The notes beneath the pieces are model-generated. The model did not search any database. It was not told the DNA's origin and saw only the letters and a program-made list of their open reading frames with translations. A program made the translations under genes and the position numbers. From NCBI GenBank assembly GCA_905234625.1, contig CAJOIC010000006.1, forward strand, positions 1-32,374: a DNA stretch of 32,374 nt, in the 5' to 3' direction. This DNA is from an uncultured Oscillospiraceae bacterium (GTDB lineage Bacteria > Bacillota > Clostridia > Oscillospirales > Oscillospiraceae). Shown in pieces: positions 23,374-31,138 of this stretch (its first letter is position 1; the number at the start of each line of letters is the position of its first letter).

Positions 23374-24369
23374 ATGACGATCGATCTGAAAGGGCGTTCT
23401 CTGCTGACGCTCAAGGACTTTTCGGCGGAGGAGATCTTGTATCTCCTGGATCTGGCGGCGGAGCTGAAGGCGAAGAAAAAGGCCGGTATTCCCGGTGATC
23501 TGCTCCGAGGAAAGAACATCGTGCTGATGTTCGACAAGACCTCCACCCGCACCCGCTGCGCCTTTGAGGTGGCGGCTATGGACGAGGGCGCCGGGGTCAC
23601 ATACCTGGACAAAAACGGCTCCCAGGTGGGGAAAAAGGAGTCCATCGAGGACTCCGCCAAGGTCCTCGGCCGGTTCTTCGACGGCATCGAGTACCGGGGC
23701 TTCGATCAGTCCCTGGTGGAGGACCTGGCGAAATACTCCGGCGTCCCCGTATGGAACGGCCTGACGGATGTGGACCACCCCACCCAGGCCCTGGCGGACG
23801 TGCTCACCCTCCGGGAGAACACGAAAAAGCCCCTGAAGGACTGCAAGATCGCCTTCTGCGGCGATACCCGAAACAACATAGCCTACTGCCTCATGTACAT
23901 CTGCTGCAAGCTGGGCATCGATTTTTACGGCTGGGGTCCGGCGGAACTGGCACCAGCGGAGGACGTGGCGGCATACTGCCGCGCGGAGGGCGAGAGATCC
24001 GGCGCGAGAATCGAATACGGCAGCGACATCGCCGGGCTCAGAGGCGCGGACGTGGTCTATACAGACATCTGGGCCTCCATGGGCGAGGAGGACAAGATCC
24101 CAGAGCGTGTGGCCCTGCTGACCCCCTACCGGGTCACCGCTGAGGTCATGGCGGCGGCGGAGAATCCCGCCTGCATCTTCATGCATTGCCTGCCCTCCTT
24201 CCACGATTTCAATACCGGCATGGCGAAGCAGCAGAAGGAGCTGGGCTATGACATCCGGGAGGTGACCGACGAAGTTTTCCGTTCCCCGGCCAGCCGGGTA
24301 TTCGACGAGGCGGAGAATCGCCTGCACACCATCAAAGCAGTCATTGTGGCCACCATTGGAAATAAGTAA
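23374..24369 (+). CDS. argF: Ornithine carbamoyltransferase
   Basis: This enzyme converts ornithine and carbamoyl phosphate to citrulline, in arginine synthesis or, run backwards, in the arginine deiminase pathway. The 331-residue product has the carbamoyl-phosphate loop STRTR (residues 57-61), HPTQ (135-138), the ornithine motif DIWASMG (231-237) and HCLPSFHD (271-278). Length and motifs fit either the anabolic (ArgF) or catabolic (ArcB) type. No arginine deiminase or carbamate kinase gene is nearby, so ArgF is used with reservation. AGAGGAG precedes the ATG. It lies between the degenerate dehydrogenase and a zinc-ribbon gene in one apparent operon. Confidence 0.93.
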   Translation: MTIDLKGRSLLTLKDFSAEEILYLLDLAAELKAKKKAGIPGDLLRGKNIVLMFDKTSTRTRCAFEVAAMDEGAGVTYLDKNGSQVGKKESIEDSAKVLGRFFDGIEYRGFDQSLVEDLAKYSGVPVWNGLTDVDHPTQALADVLTLRENTKKPLKDCKIAFCGDTRNNIAYCLMYICCKLGIDFYGWGPAELAPAEDVAAYCRAEGERSGARIEYGSDIAGLRGADVVYTDIWASMGEEDKIPERVALLTPYRVTAEVMAAAENPACIFMHCLPSFHDFNTGMAKQQKELGYDIREVTDEVFRSPASRVFDEAENRLHTIKAVIVATIGNK

Positions 24370-24398
24370 AAGATCGAAAAACGGAAAGGAGAACGAAC

Positions 24399-24833
24399 AT
24401 GCCCTATTGTCCCAACTGCGGCGCGGAGATCGCCAATGACGCGAAGTTCTGCGGCTACTGCGGCGGCAGCGTGAGCCAGAGCGCCTCCCCCGTATCAAGC
24501 AGCGAACCCGTGATGCCGACCTACGCGGATCCACAGCCCGGCGCGTACAGCTATCAGCCCGGCAGCCAGAGTGCCTACCAGGTCCCGAACCGACCGACCT
24601 TCGCCCAGTCGGAGGTACCGCAGGTCAACACCACAGGACTATGGATCTGGTCTATCGTCACGACCCTTATCTCCCTGATCCCCGGCGTTATCGCTATGAC
24701 CATGGTGTCCAAGATCAACAAGTGCGCCACCGTGGAGGAGCAGCAGAAGAAGATCAGAAACGCAAAGATCTGGTGCATTGTCGGTGATGTGATCGGCATT
24801 CTGGCCATCATCGGACAGAACGCGCAAGGATAA
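24399..24833 (+). CDS. Zinc-ribbon membrane protein
   Basis: The 144-residue product starts with a zinc ribbon whose ligands are Cys4, Cys7, Cys18 and Cys21 (YCPNCG...FCGYCGG). A Ser/Pro/Gln/Tyr-rich linker follows to about residue 80. Two hydrophobic segments (LWIWSIVTTLISLIPGVIAMTMV and IWCIVGDVIGILAIIG) lie around a short charged loop that includes VEEQQKKI. Zinc-ribbon proteins with two C-terminal membrane spans are common in Firmicutes, and their function is unknown. GGAAAGGAG precedes the ATG. It is the last gene before a strong terminator. Confidence 0.8.
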   Translation: MPYCPNCGAEIANDAKFCGYCGGSVSQSASPVSSSEPVMPTYADPQPGAYSYQPGSQSAYQVPNRPTFAQSEVPQVNTTGLWIWSIVTTLISLIPGVIAMTMVSKINKCATVEEQQKKIRNAKIWCIVGDVIGILAIIGQNAQG

Positions 24834-24845
24834 GCGCAAATAGAG

Positions 24846-24872
24846 AAGGCTCCCGGAGTTTCCGGGAGCCTT
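24846..24872. terminator. Terminator after the argF operon
   Basis: A perfect 11-bp stem (AAGGCTCCCGG / CCGGGAGCCTT) encloses AGTTT, with T-rich sequence just downstream on the + strand. It sits 13 bp after the zinc-ribbon stop and next to a parS site. Confidence 0.85.
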
Positions 24873-24878
24873 TCCTTA

Positions 24879-24894
24879 TGTTTCACGTGAAACA
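24879..24894. promoter_or_regulatory. parS: parS centromere site 1
   Basis: TGTTTCACGTGAAACA is a perfect 16-bp palindrome identical to the consensus Spo0J/ParB binding site. ParB loads here as a CTP-dependent clamp for chromosome segregation. It lies downstream of serS, at the far end of the parA-parB-serS operon from the second site. Confidence 0.95.
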
Positions 24895-24897
24895 CCT

Positions 24898-24926
24898 TTG
24901 AATTCGCACAAAACGCTCAGTATACT
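24898..24926 (+). promoter_or_regulatory. Orphan sigma-A-like promoter beside parS
   Basis: TTGAAT (24898-24903) and TATACT (24921-24926) are separated by 17 bp and point rightward. No gene follows on this strand: positions 24927-25050 contain no credible open frame, and beyond that lies serS on the opposite strand. A transcript would be non-coding and antisense to the 3' end of serS. The promoter is a sequence match only. Confidence 0.45.
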
Positions 24927-25050
24927 AGCTATTTGCGCCCGGTGACGTTATCGTGGAATAGAACATCGGCTTGTCTTGGATTTCGCGTGATGTGATAGGT
25001 ATATTTTAGCGATCTTTGACCCGGCGGAGCTGCGGGGCATGGATTCCGAT

Positions 25051-26355
25051 TTATTTCTTGGGCACAAGGACTTCCGTGCCGCCCATATAGGGACGGAGCG
25101 CCTCGGGGATGGTGACGGTGCCGTCGGCCTGCAGGTGGTTCTCCAGGAAGGCGATGAGCATACGGGGCGGCGCCACCACGGTGTTATTCAGGGTGTGGGC
25201 CAGGTAGAGCTTGCCATCGGCGCCGCGGACGCGGATCTTCAGGCGGCGGGCCTGGGCGTCTCCCAGGTTGGAGCAGGAGCAGACCTCAAAGTACTTCTGC
25301 TGCCGGGGGCTCCAGGCCTCGATGTCGCAGCTTTTTACCTTCAGGTCCGCCAGGTCGCCGGAGCAGCATTCCAGCTGGCGGACGGGGATATCCAGGGAGC
25401 GGAAAAGCTCAACGGAATACCGCCACATCTTTTCGTACCAGTCCATGCTGTCCTCGGGACGGCATACCACGATCATCTCCTGCTTCTCGAACTGATGGAT
25501 GCGGTACACGCCGCGCTCCTCGATGCCGTGGGCGCCCTTCTCCTTCCGGAAGCAGGGGGAATAGCTCGTGTAGGTGATGGGGAGCTGCTTCTCCTCCAGG
25601 ATCTGGTCGATGAAGGAGCCGATCATGGAGTGCTCGGAAGTGCCGATGAGATACAGGTCCTCTCCCTCGATCTTGTACATCATGGCGTCCATCTCCGCGA
25701 AGGACATGACGCCGGAGACCACGTTGCCCCGGATCATGAAGGGGGGGATATGGTACACGAAGCCCTTGTCGATCATGAAGTCCCGGGCATAGGCCAGTAC
25801 GGCTGAGTGGAGCCGGGCGATGTCGCCTTTGAGGTAATAGAAGCCGTTGCCGGCCACACGGCGGGCGGCATCCAGATCCAGGCCGTTGAAGCTCTCCATG
25901 ATATCCGCGTGGTAGGGGATCTCATAGTCGGGCACGACAGGTTCGCCGAAACGCTGAAGCTCCACGTTGCAGCTGTCGTCAGGACCGATGGGCACGGAGG
26001 GATCGATGATGTTCGGGATGACCATCATGCGCTTGTTGAGCTCCGCCTCAAGCTCCGGCTCCTGCTTCTCCAGCTCTGCCAGGCGCGCAGCCTGGGCCGC
26101 CACCTGCTTTTTGACCTCCTCGGCCTCCTCCCGCTTGGAGGGATCCTTCTTGGCCTGGCCCATGAGCACGCCGATCTGCTTGGAGAGGGCGTTCCGGTTG
26201 GCCCGGAGCTCGTTAGCCTCGGTCTTGGCTGCCCGGAGCCGCTTGTCCAGCTCCAGAACCTCGTCCACCAGAGGCAGCTTCTGCTCCTGGAACTTCTTGC
26301 GGATGTTTTCTTTGACAGCCTCGGGATTCTCCCGGACGAATTTGATATCCAGCAT
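25051..26355 (-). CDS. serS: Seryl-tRNA synthetase
   Basis: This class II synthetase charges tRNA-Ser. The 434-residue product has the N-terminal tRNA-binding coiled coil (about 1-110, MLDIKFVRENPEAVKENIRK and long charged helices). The catalytic domain has motif 2 around CFRKEKGAHGIEERGVYRIHQFEK and the serine-binding segment SGDLADLKVKSCDIEAW. It is divergent from the common bacterial form: the TAE block reads GTSEHSMIG and motif 3 reads NNTVVAPPRMLIAFLEN where most bacteria have AVGR. GGAGATAAAT precedes the ATG, 20 bp after parB, so it is the third gene of a parA-parB-serS operon. No T-box leader is present in that short gap. Confidence 0.95.
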   Translation of the reverse strand: MLDIKFVRENPEAVKENIRKKFQEQKLPLVDEVLELDKRLRAAKTEANELRANRNALSKQIGVLMGQAKKDPSKREEAEEVKKQVAAQAARLAELEKQEPELEAELNKRMMVIPNIIDPSVPIGPDDSCNVELQRFGEPVVPDYEIPYHADIMESFNGLDLDAARRVAGNGFYYLKGDIARLHSAVLAYARDFMIDKGFVYHIPPFMIRGNVVSGVMSFAEMDAMMYKIEGEDLYLIGTSEHSMIGSFIDQILEEKQLPITYTSYSPCFRKEKGAHGIEERGVYRIHQFEKQEMIVVCRPEDSMDWYEKMWRYSVELFRSLDIPVRQLECCSGDLADLKVKSCDIEAWSPRQQKYFEVCSCSNLGDAQARRLKIRVRGADGKLYLAHTLNNTVVAPPRMLIAFLENHLQADGTVTIPEALRPYMGGTEVLVPKK

Positions 26356-26375
26356 GTATTTATCTCCTCTTTCGG

Positions 26376-27227
26376 TTATTTCTTCAGGGCCATCAGCGCG
26401 TTCAGAAGGGCCTCCCGATCGTCCGCGCCGTAGTATTCCAGCTCGATGCGGCCGCGCTTGCGTCCGTCGATAATGTTCACCTTGCGCCCCAGGGCCTCTC
26501 CGAGCTGCGCGCTCATGACGGCGGCATAATCCACGGCGTCGGAGGACTTCTCCTTCTTTGCCTTGGGCGCCTTCATGAGATTGGCTACCAGGCTCTCCGT
26601 CTGCCGGACGGATAGACCGTTGTCCGCGACGCGCTTGGCGGTCTCTGTCTGAAGCGCCGGGTCCGTCAAAGGCAGCAGCGCTCGAGCGTGACCGGAGGAG
26701 AGCAGGCCGCTCTCCAGCATGGACATGACCTCCGGGCAGAGGTTCAACAGCCGCAGAGCATTGGCCACAGCGGGGCGGCTCTTTCCGACGCTCTGGGAAA
26801 CAGCCTCCTGCGTGAGGCCGAAATCCTCCATCAGCGCCCGGTAGCCCCGGGCCTCCTCCATGGGATTCAGATCCTCCCGCTGGAGGTTCTCTACGAGGGC
26901 CAGCTCCTGGGCCTTCCGGTCGTCCGCCTCGATGATGCGGGCGGGGATCTCCTTGAGGCCGGCCTGACGCGCCGCCCTCCACCGCCGCTCTCCGGCGATG
27001 ATCTGGTAATAACCGCTGTCCAGGGCCCGGACCGTGATGGGCTGGAGCACGCCGTGCTGGGCGATGGATTCCGTAAGCTCCGCCAGCGCCTCCTCGTCGA
27101 ATACCGTCCGAGGCTGTCCCGCACGGGGTTCCACCCGGGAGATGGGCAGGGTGTCCGCGGGGAGCTGTTCCGTCTCCGCGCCGAATAGGGCGTCCAGACC
27201 GGCGCCCAGGCCTTTGTTCTTTGCCAT
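26376..27227 (-). CDS. parB: Chromosome partitioning protein ParB (Spo0J)
   Basis: ParB is the CTP-dependent DNA clamp that binds parS and organises the origin region. The 283-residue product starts MAKNKGLGAGLDALFG, the ParA-stimulating N-terminus. The nucleotide-binding domain includes QPRTVFDEEALAEL and the GERRWRAARQAGL and ENLQREDLNPMEEARGY motifs. A helix-turn-helix (GLTQEAVSQSVGKSRPAVANALRLL) and a C-terminal dimerisation domain follow. GGAGGT precedes the ATG. It lies 14 bp after parA, and two perfect parS sites are in this window. In spore formers the ParA/ParB pair also affects entry into sporulation. Confidence 0.97.
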   Translation of the reverse strand: MAKNKGLGAGLDALFGAETEQLPADTLPISRVEPRAGQPRTVFDEEALAELTESIAQHGVLQPITVRALDSGYYQIIAGERRWRAARQAGLKEIPARIIEADDRKAQELALVENLQREDLNPMEEARGYRALMEDFGLTQEAVSQSVGKSRPAVANALRLLNLCPEVMSMLESGLLSSGHARALLPLTDPALQTETAKRVADNGLSVRQTESLVANLMKAPKAKKEKSSDAVDYAAVMSAQLGEALGRKVNIIDGRKRGRIELEYYGADDREALLNALMALKK

Positions 27228-27241
27228 ATGTACCTCCGCGA

Positions 27242-28009
27242 TCAGATGTCGTAGGTGTGATTGTGTCGGAAAAACTCGATGGCGAGACTGCCGTAGGCGT
27301 CCGCACCCCGGCTCATGGGGCTGTAATCCGTGACGGGCCGTCCATGGCTGGGGGCCTCCGCGATGCGCACGTTCCGGGGGATCACCGTGGAATACACCGC
27401 GCCCTCGAAATACTTCCGGATCTCCCGGGCCACCTGTCCGGTGAAGCTCAGCCGCCGGTCGTACATGGTCAGAAGGATGCCCTCGATCTTCAGCTCGGGG
27501 TTGAAGCGCTTCTTCGTCCGCCGCATGGAGGTGACAAGGTCCGCCAGGCCCTCCATGGCGTAATACTCGCACTGGACGGGGATGATGATGCTGTCCGAGG
27601 CCACCAGGGCGTTCAGGGTCAGAAGTCCCAGGGAGGGGGGGCAGTCGATGAATATGTAGTCATACCGGTCCCGGACGGGGGCGATGGCCTGCTTCAGGGC
27701 CTGCTGCCGGTCGTCCATGTCCACAAGCTCGATGGAAGCGCCGGACAGGTTCAGGTTGGAAGGGACCACGTCCCCGAAGGGGGTGGCAACGATGGCCTCC
27801 TCAATGGGAGTACCGCCGATCATCACGTCGTACAGGTTGGGGCGGGAGTGCTTGTCTACGCCGATGCCCGTGGTGGCGTTCCCCTGGGGGTCGGCGTCGA
27901 TGAGGAGGACCTTCCGGTTCTTTTCGGTGACGGCCGCGCACAGATTCACGCAGGCGGACGTCTTGCCCACGCCGCCCTTTTGATTGGCAAAGCAGATCAC
28001 GCGTCCCAT
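27242..28009 (-). CDS. parA: Chromosome partitioning ATPase ParA (Soj)
   Basis: This is a deviant Walker ATPase that works with ParB in origin segregation and, in Bacillus, regulates DnaA. The 255-residue product has the deviant Walker A QKGGVGKTSACVNL near residues 10-23, the A' motif LLIDADPQGNATTG, Walker B DYIFIDCPPSLGLLTLNAL, and the late RGADAYGSLAIEF block. There is no N-terminal helix-turn-helix, as in chromosomal Soj proteins. AAGGAGGTG precedes the ATG. It heads the operon with parB and serS, behind a good promoter, and a parS site lies just upstream of that promoter. Confidence 0.97.
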   Translation of the reverse strand: MGRVICFANQKGGVGKTSACVNLCAAVTEKNRKVLLIDADPQGNATTGIGVDKHSRPNLYDVMIGGTPIEEAIVATPFGDVVPSNLNLSGASIELVDMDDRQQALKQAIAPVRDRYDYIFIDCPPSLGLLTLNALVASDSIIIPVQCEYYAMEGLADLVTSMRRTKKRFNPELKIEGILLTMYDRRLSFTGQVAREIRKYFEGAVYSTVIPRNVRIAEAPSHGRPVTDYSPMSRGADAYGSLAIEFFRHNHTYDI

Positions 28010-28038
28010 GGCGCACCTCCTTGAATATCAGCCTTCCT

Positions 28039-28066
28039 ATTATAACAGATTGACGGAGAAATTCAA
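28039..28066 (-). promoter_or_regulatory. Promoter of the parA-parB-serS operon
   Basis: Read on the - strand, TTGAAT (28066-28061) is followed after 16 bp by a perfect TATAAT (28044-28039) preceded by an extended -10 TGT. The parS site at 28085-28100 lies 18 bp upstream of the -35, so bound ParB could influence this promoter (inference). Confidence 0.75.
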
Positions 28067-28084
28067 CCGGGAATGCGGGGCCGA

Positions 28085-28100
28085 TGTTTCACGTGAAACA
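28085..28100. promoter_or_regulatory. parS: parS centromere site 2
   Basis: TGTTTCACGTGAAACA matches the parS consensus perfectly, and the symmetry extends to a 20-bp palindrome (28083-28102). The site lies between gpr and parA, directly at the gpr stop codon. Confidence 0.95.
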
Positions 28101-28916
28101 TCATCCCACGAACATATCCACGTCCCCGAGGGTCAGGGCGGGATGAAGCGCGAGATTCAAGGCATAAGCGATGAGCTTGCCCGCGTCCTTGACATAGCGG
28201 TCGATATCCCGGGGCGTGACGATGAGGCCGTCCCCTGCGTCCACCACCGTGGGCACTCCCACCGCCGTCACGGGGATGCCCAGCACCCTCCTGGAGAGCT
28301 CCGCCCGGTCATTTCCCACCCCGGAGCCGGGAACGATGCCGCTGTCGGTGAGCTGCACCGTGCGGCAGAGCCGGTCCGTCTCCCGGGCCGCGAGGGCGTC
28401 TACCACCACCACAGCGTCCGGCTTCACGGCGCCGCAGAGGGCGCGAATGACGTCGGAGCTCTCCATGCCTGTGGTGCCGAGTACGCCCGTGCGGCAGACG
28501 CTCACCGGCCGGAAGGCGGAGAATTCCTCCGGCATGCGCTCCTTCAAATGCCTGGTGGCCAGGGTGAGAGCGGCGGTCTCAGGCCCAACGGCGTCCGGCG
28601 TGATGGCGGGATTTCCCAGGCCCGCCACCAGGACGCTGCCTCCCTCCGGCAGAGTGAACAGCTCCGACAGGTACCGGGACAGCAGCGTCACCGCCCTCTC
28701 GAAGGCGTTTTCCCGGCGCTGGAAAAACATCTCCATATCCACGGTGATGTATGTCCCTCTGGGTTTACATAACGCAACCTCGCCCCGTTCGTCCAGCACC
28801 TCTACCCTGGTGACCTGAAAGCCGTCCCGCTGGGAGACGCTGCTGCGTACGCCCTCCAGCTCGCCGCCGCCCTGAGGAAGCTCCTCCGCGGCCAGGTCGG
28901 TCCTTGATCCCTGCAT
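28101..28916 (-). CDS. gpr: Germination protease GPR, short form
   Basis: GPR is the spore endopeptidase (family A25) that degrades small acid-soluble proteins during germination. It is made as a zymogen with an N-terminal propeptide. The 271-residue product has the start motif SRTDLAAEE, GLGNPAITPDAVGP with Asp108, and VVVDALAARETDRL with Asp173; these correspond to the two essential Asp residues of the Bacillus enzyme. Other blocks are SDVIRALCGAVKPDAV and DSGIVPGSGVGNDRAELS. It is about 100 residues shorter than B. subtilis GPR. VPTVVDA is followed almost at once by VTPRDID, so the long insert present there between these blocks is missing. The ATG has AGAGGAG and AAAGGA upstream. Forespore control is expected, but no clear promoter was found. 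Confidence 0.93.
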   Translation of the reverse strand: MQGSRTDLAAEELPQGGGELEGVRSSVSQRDGFQVTRVEVLDERGEVALCKPRGTYITVDMEMFFQRRENAFERAVTLLSRYLSELFTLPEGGSVLVAGLGNPAITPDAVGPETAALTLATRHLKERMPEEFSAFRPVSVCRTGVLGTTGMESSDVIRALCGAVKPDAVVVVDALAARETDRLCRTVQLTDSGIVPGSGVGNDRAELSRRVLGIPVTAVGVPTVVDAGDGLIVTPRDIDRYVKDAGKLIAYALNLALHPALTLGDVDMFVG

Positions 28917-29013
28917 GTTCCTTTGCTCCTCTCATAGAATACCCTATATTTTGCGCAGAAGGCGTCGTTCCTACTCAATATTTTGAGGGAGAAAAAAAGA
29001 AATAAAAAAAAGC

Positions 29014-29042
29014 TTGCAATTTTATAAAAGTGTTGGTATAAT
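29014..29042 (+). promoter_or_regulatory. rpsT promoter
   Basis: TTGCAA (29014-29019) and a perfect TATAAT (29037-29042) are 17 bp apart, with an extended -10 TGG. An A-rich tract (28990-29010) just upstream resembles an UP element. This predicts a strong promoter. Confidence 0.85.
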
Positions 29043-29091
29043 GCCACTCTGCGGACATCATGTTCAGCTTTTGATAGGGAGGTGCAAGGGA

Positions 29092-29358
29092 TTGCCGAAT
29101 ATTAAGTCTTCCGCCAAGCGCGATCAGCTTCAGAAGGCGGCCAACGCCAAGAACAAGGCTGCGAAATCCGCTCTGAAGACCGAGATCAAGAAGTTTGACG
29201 CGGCGGTTGCTGCCGGCGACGGTGCTATGGCTGCCGAGACCTATAAAGCTGCCGTGAAGTCCGTTGACAAGGCGGCGTCGAAGGGCCTGATCCACAAGAA
29301 CAACGCGGCGCACAAGAAATCCGCGATGGCCAAGAAGATCAACGCCATGGCAGAGTAA
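29092..29358 (+). CDS. rpsT: 30S ribosomal protein S20
   Basis: S20 is a basic, helical primary 16S rRNA binding protein of the small subunit. The 88-residue product starts (M)PNIKSSAKRDQLQKAANAKN and ends with the family pattern GLIHKNNAAHKKSAMAKKINAM. The start is TTG at 29092: homology begins there and GGGAGGTGCAAGGGA lies directly upstream. A longer frame back to 29014 would run through the promoter and is rejected. The non-ATG start is common for S20 and is consistent with autogenous translational control. It has its own strong promoter and terminator, so it is monocistronic. Confidence 0.95.
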   Translation: MPNIKSSAKRDQLQKAANAKNKAAKSALKTEIKKFDAAVAAGDGAMAAETYKAAVKSVDKAASKGLIHKNNAAHKKSAMAKKINAMAE

Positions 29359-29371
29359 CCTAACAAGAAAC

Positions 29372-29404
29372 AGCGCCCGGCTCGACCAGCCGGGTGCTTT
29401 CTTA
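29372..29404 (+). terminator. rpsT terminator
   Basis: An 11-bp stem with one wobble pair (AGCGCCCGGCT / AGCCGGGTGCT) encloses CGACC and is followed by TTCTTAT. It separates rpsT from the glycosidase gene. Confidence 0.85.
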
Positions 29405-29421
29405 TATCATGGAGTTTTTAT

Positions 29422-31065
29422 ATGAACATATTGTATAACAGCCGCGATCCCGAGGACAAAGCCCCCTTCGGCACCATCGAGGCGAGCGCGCCCTGCCGGA
29501 TCCGCGTCCGGATCCCCCGGGACTGCGGCGCCTATCGGGCGGTGCTCACCGGCGAGGGCCTGGAGGCGGAGCTTATCCGTGACGGGGAGGAAGGCCTCTA
29601 CGACCGCTTCACCGGGACCCTGATGGTCTCCGAACCTGGGCTGTACTTCTATCATTTCCACATCTGGGACCGGAACGGGGACTACGACCTCTTCCGGGCG
29701 GGGGAGACCACCAACATCGGCGAGGGGGACCTGTGGCAGGTGTCCGTCCTGCCGGAGGGCTGGTCCGTGCCGGAGGATTTCCGGGGGGCCGTGTACTATC
29801 AGATCTTCCCGGACCGCTTCGAGAAGGAGGGGGACTGCGACCTGACGGAGAAGCTGGGGCCCTACACCGTGCAGCCCTTCGCGGAGTTCTGTCCCGCCAC
29901 CCGGGACGCCTCGGACTTCGCCGGGGGCAACCTCCGGGGCATCGTGAAGCGCCTGGACTATATCGCGGGCCTGGGGGTGAAGGTCATCTATCTGAACCCC
30001 ATTTTCATGGCGGCGTCCAACCACCGCTACGACACGGCGGACTATACCCGGGTCGATCCCATGCTGGGGACGGAGGAGGACTTGCGGGTTCTCTTCGACG
30101 CGGCTCACGCCCGGGGCATCCGGGTGGTGCTGGACGGCGTCTTCTCCCATACCGGGAAGAACAGCGTCTATTTCGACGCGCTGGGCGTGTTCGGTGGGGG
30201 AGCGGTCTCGAAAGGACCCGAGTCTCCCTACTATAAGTGGTATAATTTCATTGATTTTCCCCATGAATACGAGGCGTGGTGGGGGATCGAGTCTCTTCCC
30301 AACGTGAACGAGCTGGAGCCGTCCTACCGGGAGTATATCCTGGGACCGGAGGGCGTGGCGGCCAAGTGGCTGCGGCTGGGGGCGGACGGCTACCGCCTGG
30401 ACGTGGCGGACGAGCTGCCGGACGAGTTCATCGCGGAGCTGCGGGCACGGGTCCGGGCGGTGAAGCCGGAGGCGGTGGTCATCGGCGAAGTCTGGGAGGA
30501 CGCCTCCACCAAGGAGGCCTACGGCGTGCGGCGGCGGTACTTCACCGGCGGCGAGCTGGACGGCGTCATCAACTACCCCTTCCGGACGGCGATCCTGAAC
30601 TTCGCCTCCGGGACCGACGGGGGCGAGGCGCTGCGGGACACGGTGGAGACCCTGGCGGAGAACTACCCCGCCGGCGCCCTGGACTGCACCATGACGATCC
30701 TGGGAAACCACGACACGGAGCGGATCGGGACCATCCTGCCGGACAGGAACGCCCGCCGCGCGGCGGCGTTCCTGCAGTTTACGCTGCCGGGCTCCCCGGT
30801 GATCTATTACGGGGATGAGGCCGGGCTCTGCGGCGGACGGGACCCCATGAACCGGCTGCCCTTCCCCTGGGGCCGGGAGGACCGGGAGCTCCAGGACCTG
30901 TACCGGGAGCTGGCGCGGCTGAAAAACGGGAACCCCGCCCTGCGGGTGGGGGATATCCGATTCCTGGAGGCGGGGGACGGTGTCGTCCGCTTCACCCGCA
31001 CGGGGGGCGGCCAGACCGTGGAGTGCGGCGTGACCCTGGCGGAGGGCCGCTTCTGGGTGCGCTGA
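29422..31065 (+). CDS. GH13 alpha-glycosidase (neopullulanase/maltogenic amylase-like)
   Basis: This is an intracellular alpha-glucan hydrolase of family GH13, since no signal peptide is present. The 547-residue product has an N-terminal beta domain (about 1-115) and then the TIM barrel. The barrel opens with VYYQIFPDRF, typical of the cyclomaltodextrinase/neopullulanase/maltogenic amylase group. Conserved regions are VVLDGVFSHTG, GYRLDVADE with nucleophile Asp327, VIGEVWED with acid/base Glu356, and GNHDTERI with Asp431. The C-terminal beta domain is short. Likely substrates are maltodextrins or cyclodextrins; exact specificity cannot be read. A GGAG lies 7 bases before the ATG. It follows the rpsT terminator by about 20 bp, and its own promoter is not obvious. 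Confidence 0.9.
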   Translation: MNILYNSRDPEDKAPFGTIEASAPCRIRVRIPRDCGAYRAVLTGEGLEAELIRDGEEGLYDRFTGTLMVSEPGLYFYHFHIWDRNGDYDLFRAGETTNIGEGDLWQVSVLPEGWSVPEDFRGAVYYQIFPDRFEKEGDCDLTEKLGPYTVQPFAEFCPATRDASDFAGGNLRGIVKRLDYIAGLGVKVIYLNPIFMAASNHRYDTADYTRVDPMLGTEEDLRVLFDAAHARGIRVVLDGVFSHTGKNSVYFDALGVFGGGAVSKGPESPYYKWYNFIDFPHEYEAWWGIESLPNVNELEPSYREYILGPEGVAAKWLRLGADGYRLDVADELPDEFIAELRARVRAVKPEAVVIGEVWEDASTKEAYGVRRRYFTGGELDGVINYPFRTAILNFASGTDGGEALRDTVETLAENYPAGALDCTMTILGNHDTERIGTILPDRNARRAAAFLQFTLPGSPVIYYGDEAGLCGGRDPMNRLPFPWGREDRELQDLYRELARLKNGNPALRVGDIRFLEAGDGVVRFTRTGGGQTVECGVTLAEGRFWVR

Positions 31066-31066
31066 C

Positions 31067-31095
31067 TTTTCAAATCACGGCGGATATGTTATACT
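31067..31095 (+). promoter_or_regulatory. Promoter of the downstream lipoprotein gene
   Basis: TTTTCA (31067-31072) and TATACT (31090-31095) lie 17 bp apart, with an extended -10 TGT. The element starts 2 bp after the glycosidase stop. The -35 is weak, compensated by the extended -10. Confidence 0.55.
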
Positions 31096-31138
31096 TACGG
31101 TGCATACATGTAAACGAGCATCCCAGGGAGGGAGAACC

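Noticed and set aside
29014-29091. N-terminal extension of rpsT
   Set aside because: It would translate the promoter and leader. S20 homology begins at the TTG at 29092, directly after a strong ribosome binding site.
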